DNA from: an uncultured Eubacteriales bacterium
Lineage (GTDB): Bacteria; Bacillota; Clostridia; Oscillospirales; Acutalibacteraceae
DNA: 5,896 nucleotides
Direction of reading: 5' to 3'
Assembly: GCA_934486705.1 (NCBI GenBank)
Contig: CAKSQS010000082.1
Span: 1-5,896 of the forward strand
In this document: positions 5,390-5,896 of the stretch, piece after piece
How the letters are laid out: each line of letters begins with the position of its first letter
How positions within the stretch are numbered: the stretch's first letter is position 1
The notes under the pieces: generated by a model
Told to the model about the DNA's origin: nothing
What the model saw: the letters and a program-made list of their open reading frames with translations, nothing else
Database searches by the model: none
Made by a program: the position numbers and the translations under genes

Positions 5390-5481
5390 TCCGTAATGGA
5401 CAGATTTGCCGTGTTTGCTTTTCGGTGGATGGCAGCGAGGTCTTGTTCGCTGATGCGGATGTTTAGTTTTTTGTTTTTCAT
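5386..5481 (-). pseudogene. mobC: Truncated MobC-like relaxosome protein (first 31 codons)
   Basis: ATG 5481-5479 is preceded by AAACGGAG (5495-5488) at a 6-nt gap. The 31-aa product, beginning MKNKKLNIRISEQDLAAIHR, has the start of a ribbon-helix-helix domain as in MobC/relaxosome accessory proteins of clostridial conjugative elements, which bind oriT and help the relaxase nick. The family continues after LSITD with a Y and a longer helix and is ~100-120 aa. Here the reading frame meets TAG at 5388-5386 just after LSITD. The following DNA is the middle of parM in another frame, so the gene is cut by a rearrangement. Translation initiation signals remain. Confidence 0.7.
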
Positions 5482-5580
5482 ATCGTACTCCGTTTCTAAA
5501 AGTGGGTGCAGGGCTTCTGCCCGCCGAGCAGCAGCGGCAGGGGTCGGCTTTGCCGGCGACCAGCCGTCTGCGATGCTCGC

Positions 5581-5600
5581 ACTCTCCCCAAAGGGAGAGT
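5581..5600. repeat. 8-bp perfect hairpin upstream of mobC
   Basis: ACTCTCCC and GGGAGAGT flank a CAAA loop. The stem is strong but is not followed by a T-run on either strand, so it is not a terminator. It may be a relaxosome or structured-RNA element of the mob leader. The right arm recurs as AAGGGAGAGT at 5770-5779. Confidence 0.7.
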
Positions 5601-5736
5601 ACAAAGGCGTCACCCTGAGGTATTCTGTCTGTTACTACGGCAGAAAAGAAAAAAGGGGCGTACATGCCGTTTGCAGCGCCGTATTTCACCTTTGTGCGGC
5701 TCGGTCGGGTGTTTGCTCGATTTTCCGCTTGCTCGG

Positions 5737-5892
5737 CGTACAGGGCATTTTTTGCGGCCGTTTCGGCAGAAGGGAGAGTCTGCTGTCTTATTTCTTTTTC
5801 TGCTGTAATATATACTCAGTGGGTTTAGTTCTATGGGTATAGTTCTGCGATACCGTTTCTTACACCACCCTGTACGAAAAAATTACACTACC
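5737..5892. repeat. Inverted and direct repeats at the right end
   Basis: CGTACAGGG (5737-5745) and CCCTGTACG (5868-5876) are a perfect 9-bp inverted pair 122 bp apart. TTACACCACC (5860-5869) and TTACACTACC (5883-5892) are direct repeats with a 23-nt period, about two helical turns, differing at one base. Paired, phased boxes next to an inverted repeat are typical of binding sites for relaxosome or recombination proteins, but no protein is assigned. Confidence 0.5.
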
Positions 5893-5896
5893 GAAA

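Larger units (their letters stand above)
5482..5896. other. Non-coding region upstream of mobC; possible oriT region
   Basis: This 415-bp stretch has no gene that looks real. The open frames on both strands are of low-complexity, Cys/Arg/Phe-rich translation. It lies upstream of the mobC start, where the origin of transfer of such elements is usually found. It is richer in GC near 5500-5780 than the flanks and holds several hairpins: GGGC (5511-5514) / GCCC (5519-5522), GGTCG (5542-5546) / CGACC (5557-5561), ACTCTCCC (5581-5588) / GGGAGAGT (5593-5600), GCCG (5757-5760) / CGGC (5764-5767), and GGTAT (5836-5840) / ATACC (5850-5854). AAGGGAGAGT recurs at 5591-5600 and 5770-5779. No nic-site sequence I can be sure of is visible, so the oriT call is by position. 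Confidence 0.35.

Noticed and set aside
5390..5689. N-terminal extension of the parM frame to residue 176
   Set aside because: The extension is basic and low in complexity and reads through mobC in the wrong frame; it lacks ParM phosphate-1 motifs. Only the part after ~5389 looks like ParM.
5396..5842. 148-codon + strand open frame over mobC and the non-coding block
   Set aside because: The product is Cys/Arg/Phe/Ala-rich without domain features, starts inside the antisense of mobC, and overlaps another equally poor frame (5506-5808). It is better explained as open frame over an oriT-like region.

Overview
The window looks like a piece of a gut-type clostridial (Firmicutes, Oscillospiraceae/Lachnospiraceae-like) genome or metagenomic contig. 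The evidence is moderate to low GC, strong AGGAG-type ribosome binding sites, a cytoplasmic glycosidase/kinase sugar operon, and Tn916-like and ParMR/MobC mobile-element genes of the kind found in Clostridia. No rRNA, tRNA or CRISPR is present, so the taxon is an inference.

Left part (1-3506, + strand): the end of an unidentified gene, then a 678-aa divergent GH32-like glycoside hydrolase, then a 438-aa FGGY sugar kinase closest in its motifs to sedoheptulokinase. The three are packed with 10-nt and 1-nt gaps and read as one sugar-use operon. The likely logic is that the hydrolase frees a ketose from an imported glycoside and the kinase phosphorylates it. The exact sugar cannot be read from the sequence.

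Middle part (3518-4753): a regulatory module with the layout of Tn916 orf9-orf7-orf8. A XRE-type repressor on the - strand is divergent from a sigma-region-4-like protein and a short helix-turn-helix protein on the + strand, which overlap by 11 nt. The 341-bp gap between the divergent genes is unusually rich in structure. It holds a good + strand promoter, repeated TAATATGA boxes, a 10-codon leader ORF, a 14-bp perfect inverted repeat with a nested hairpin, a strong intrinsic terminator, and a 15-bp perfect inverted repeat that links the area upstream of the promoter to the terminator. It reads as an operator plus transcription attenuator in front of the element's activator genes.

Right part (4752-5896, - strand): a terminator, an intact parR-like centromere-binding gene, only the last ~76 codons of a parM/stbA-like actin ATPase, and, fused directly to that fragment out of frame, the first 31 codons of a mobC-like relaxosome gene with its own RBS. 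A ~415-bp non-coding stretch upstream of mobC is rich in inverted repeats and may be the oriT region. No integrase, excisionase, relaxase or coupling protein lies in the window. The module therefore looks like a rearranged or decayed integrative element, or one whose remaining parts lie outside the window, sitting beside the sugar operon.
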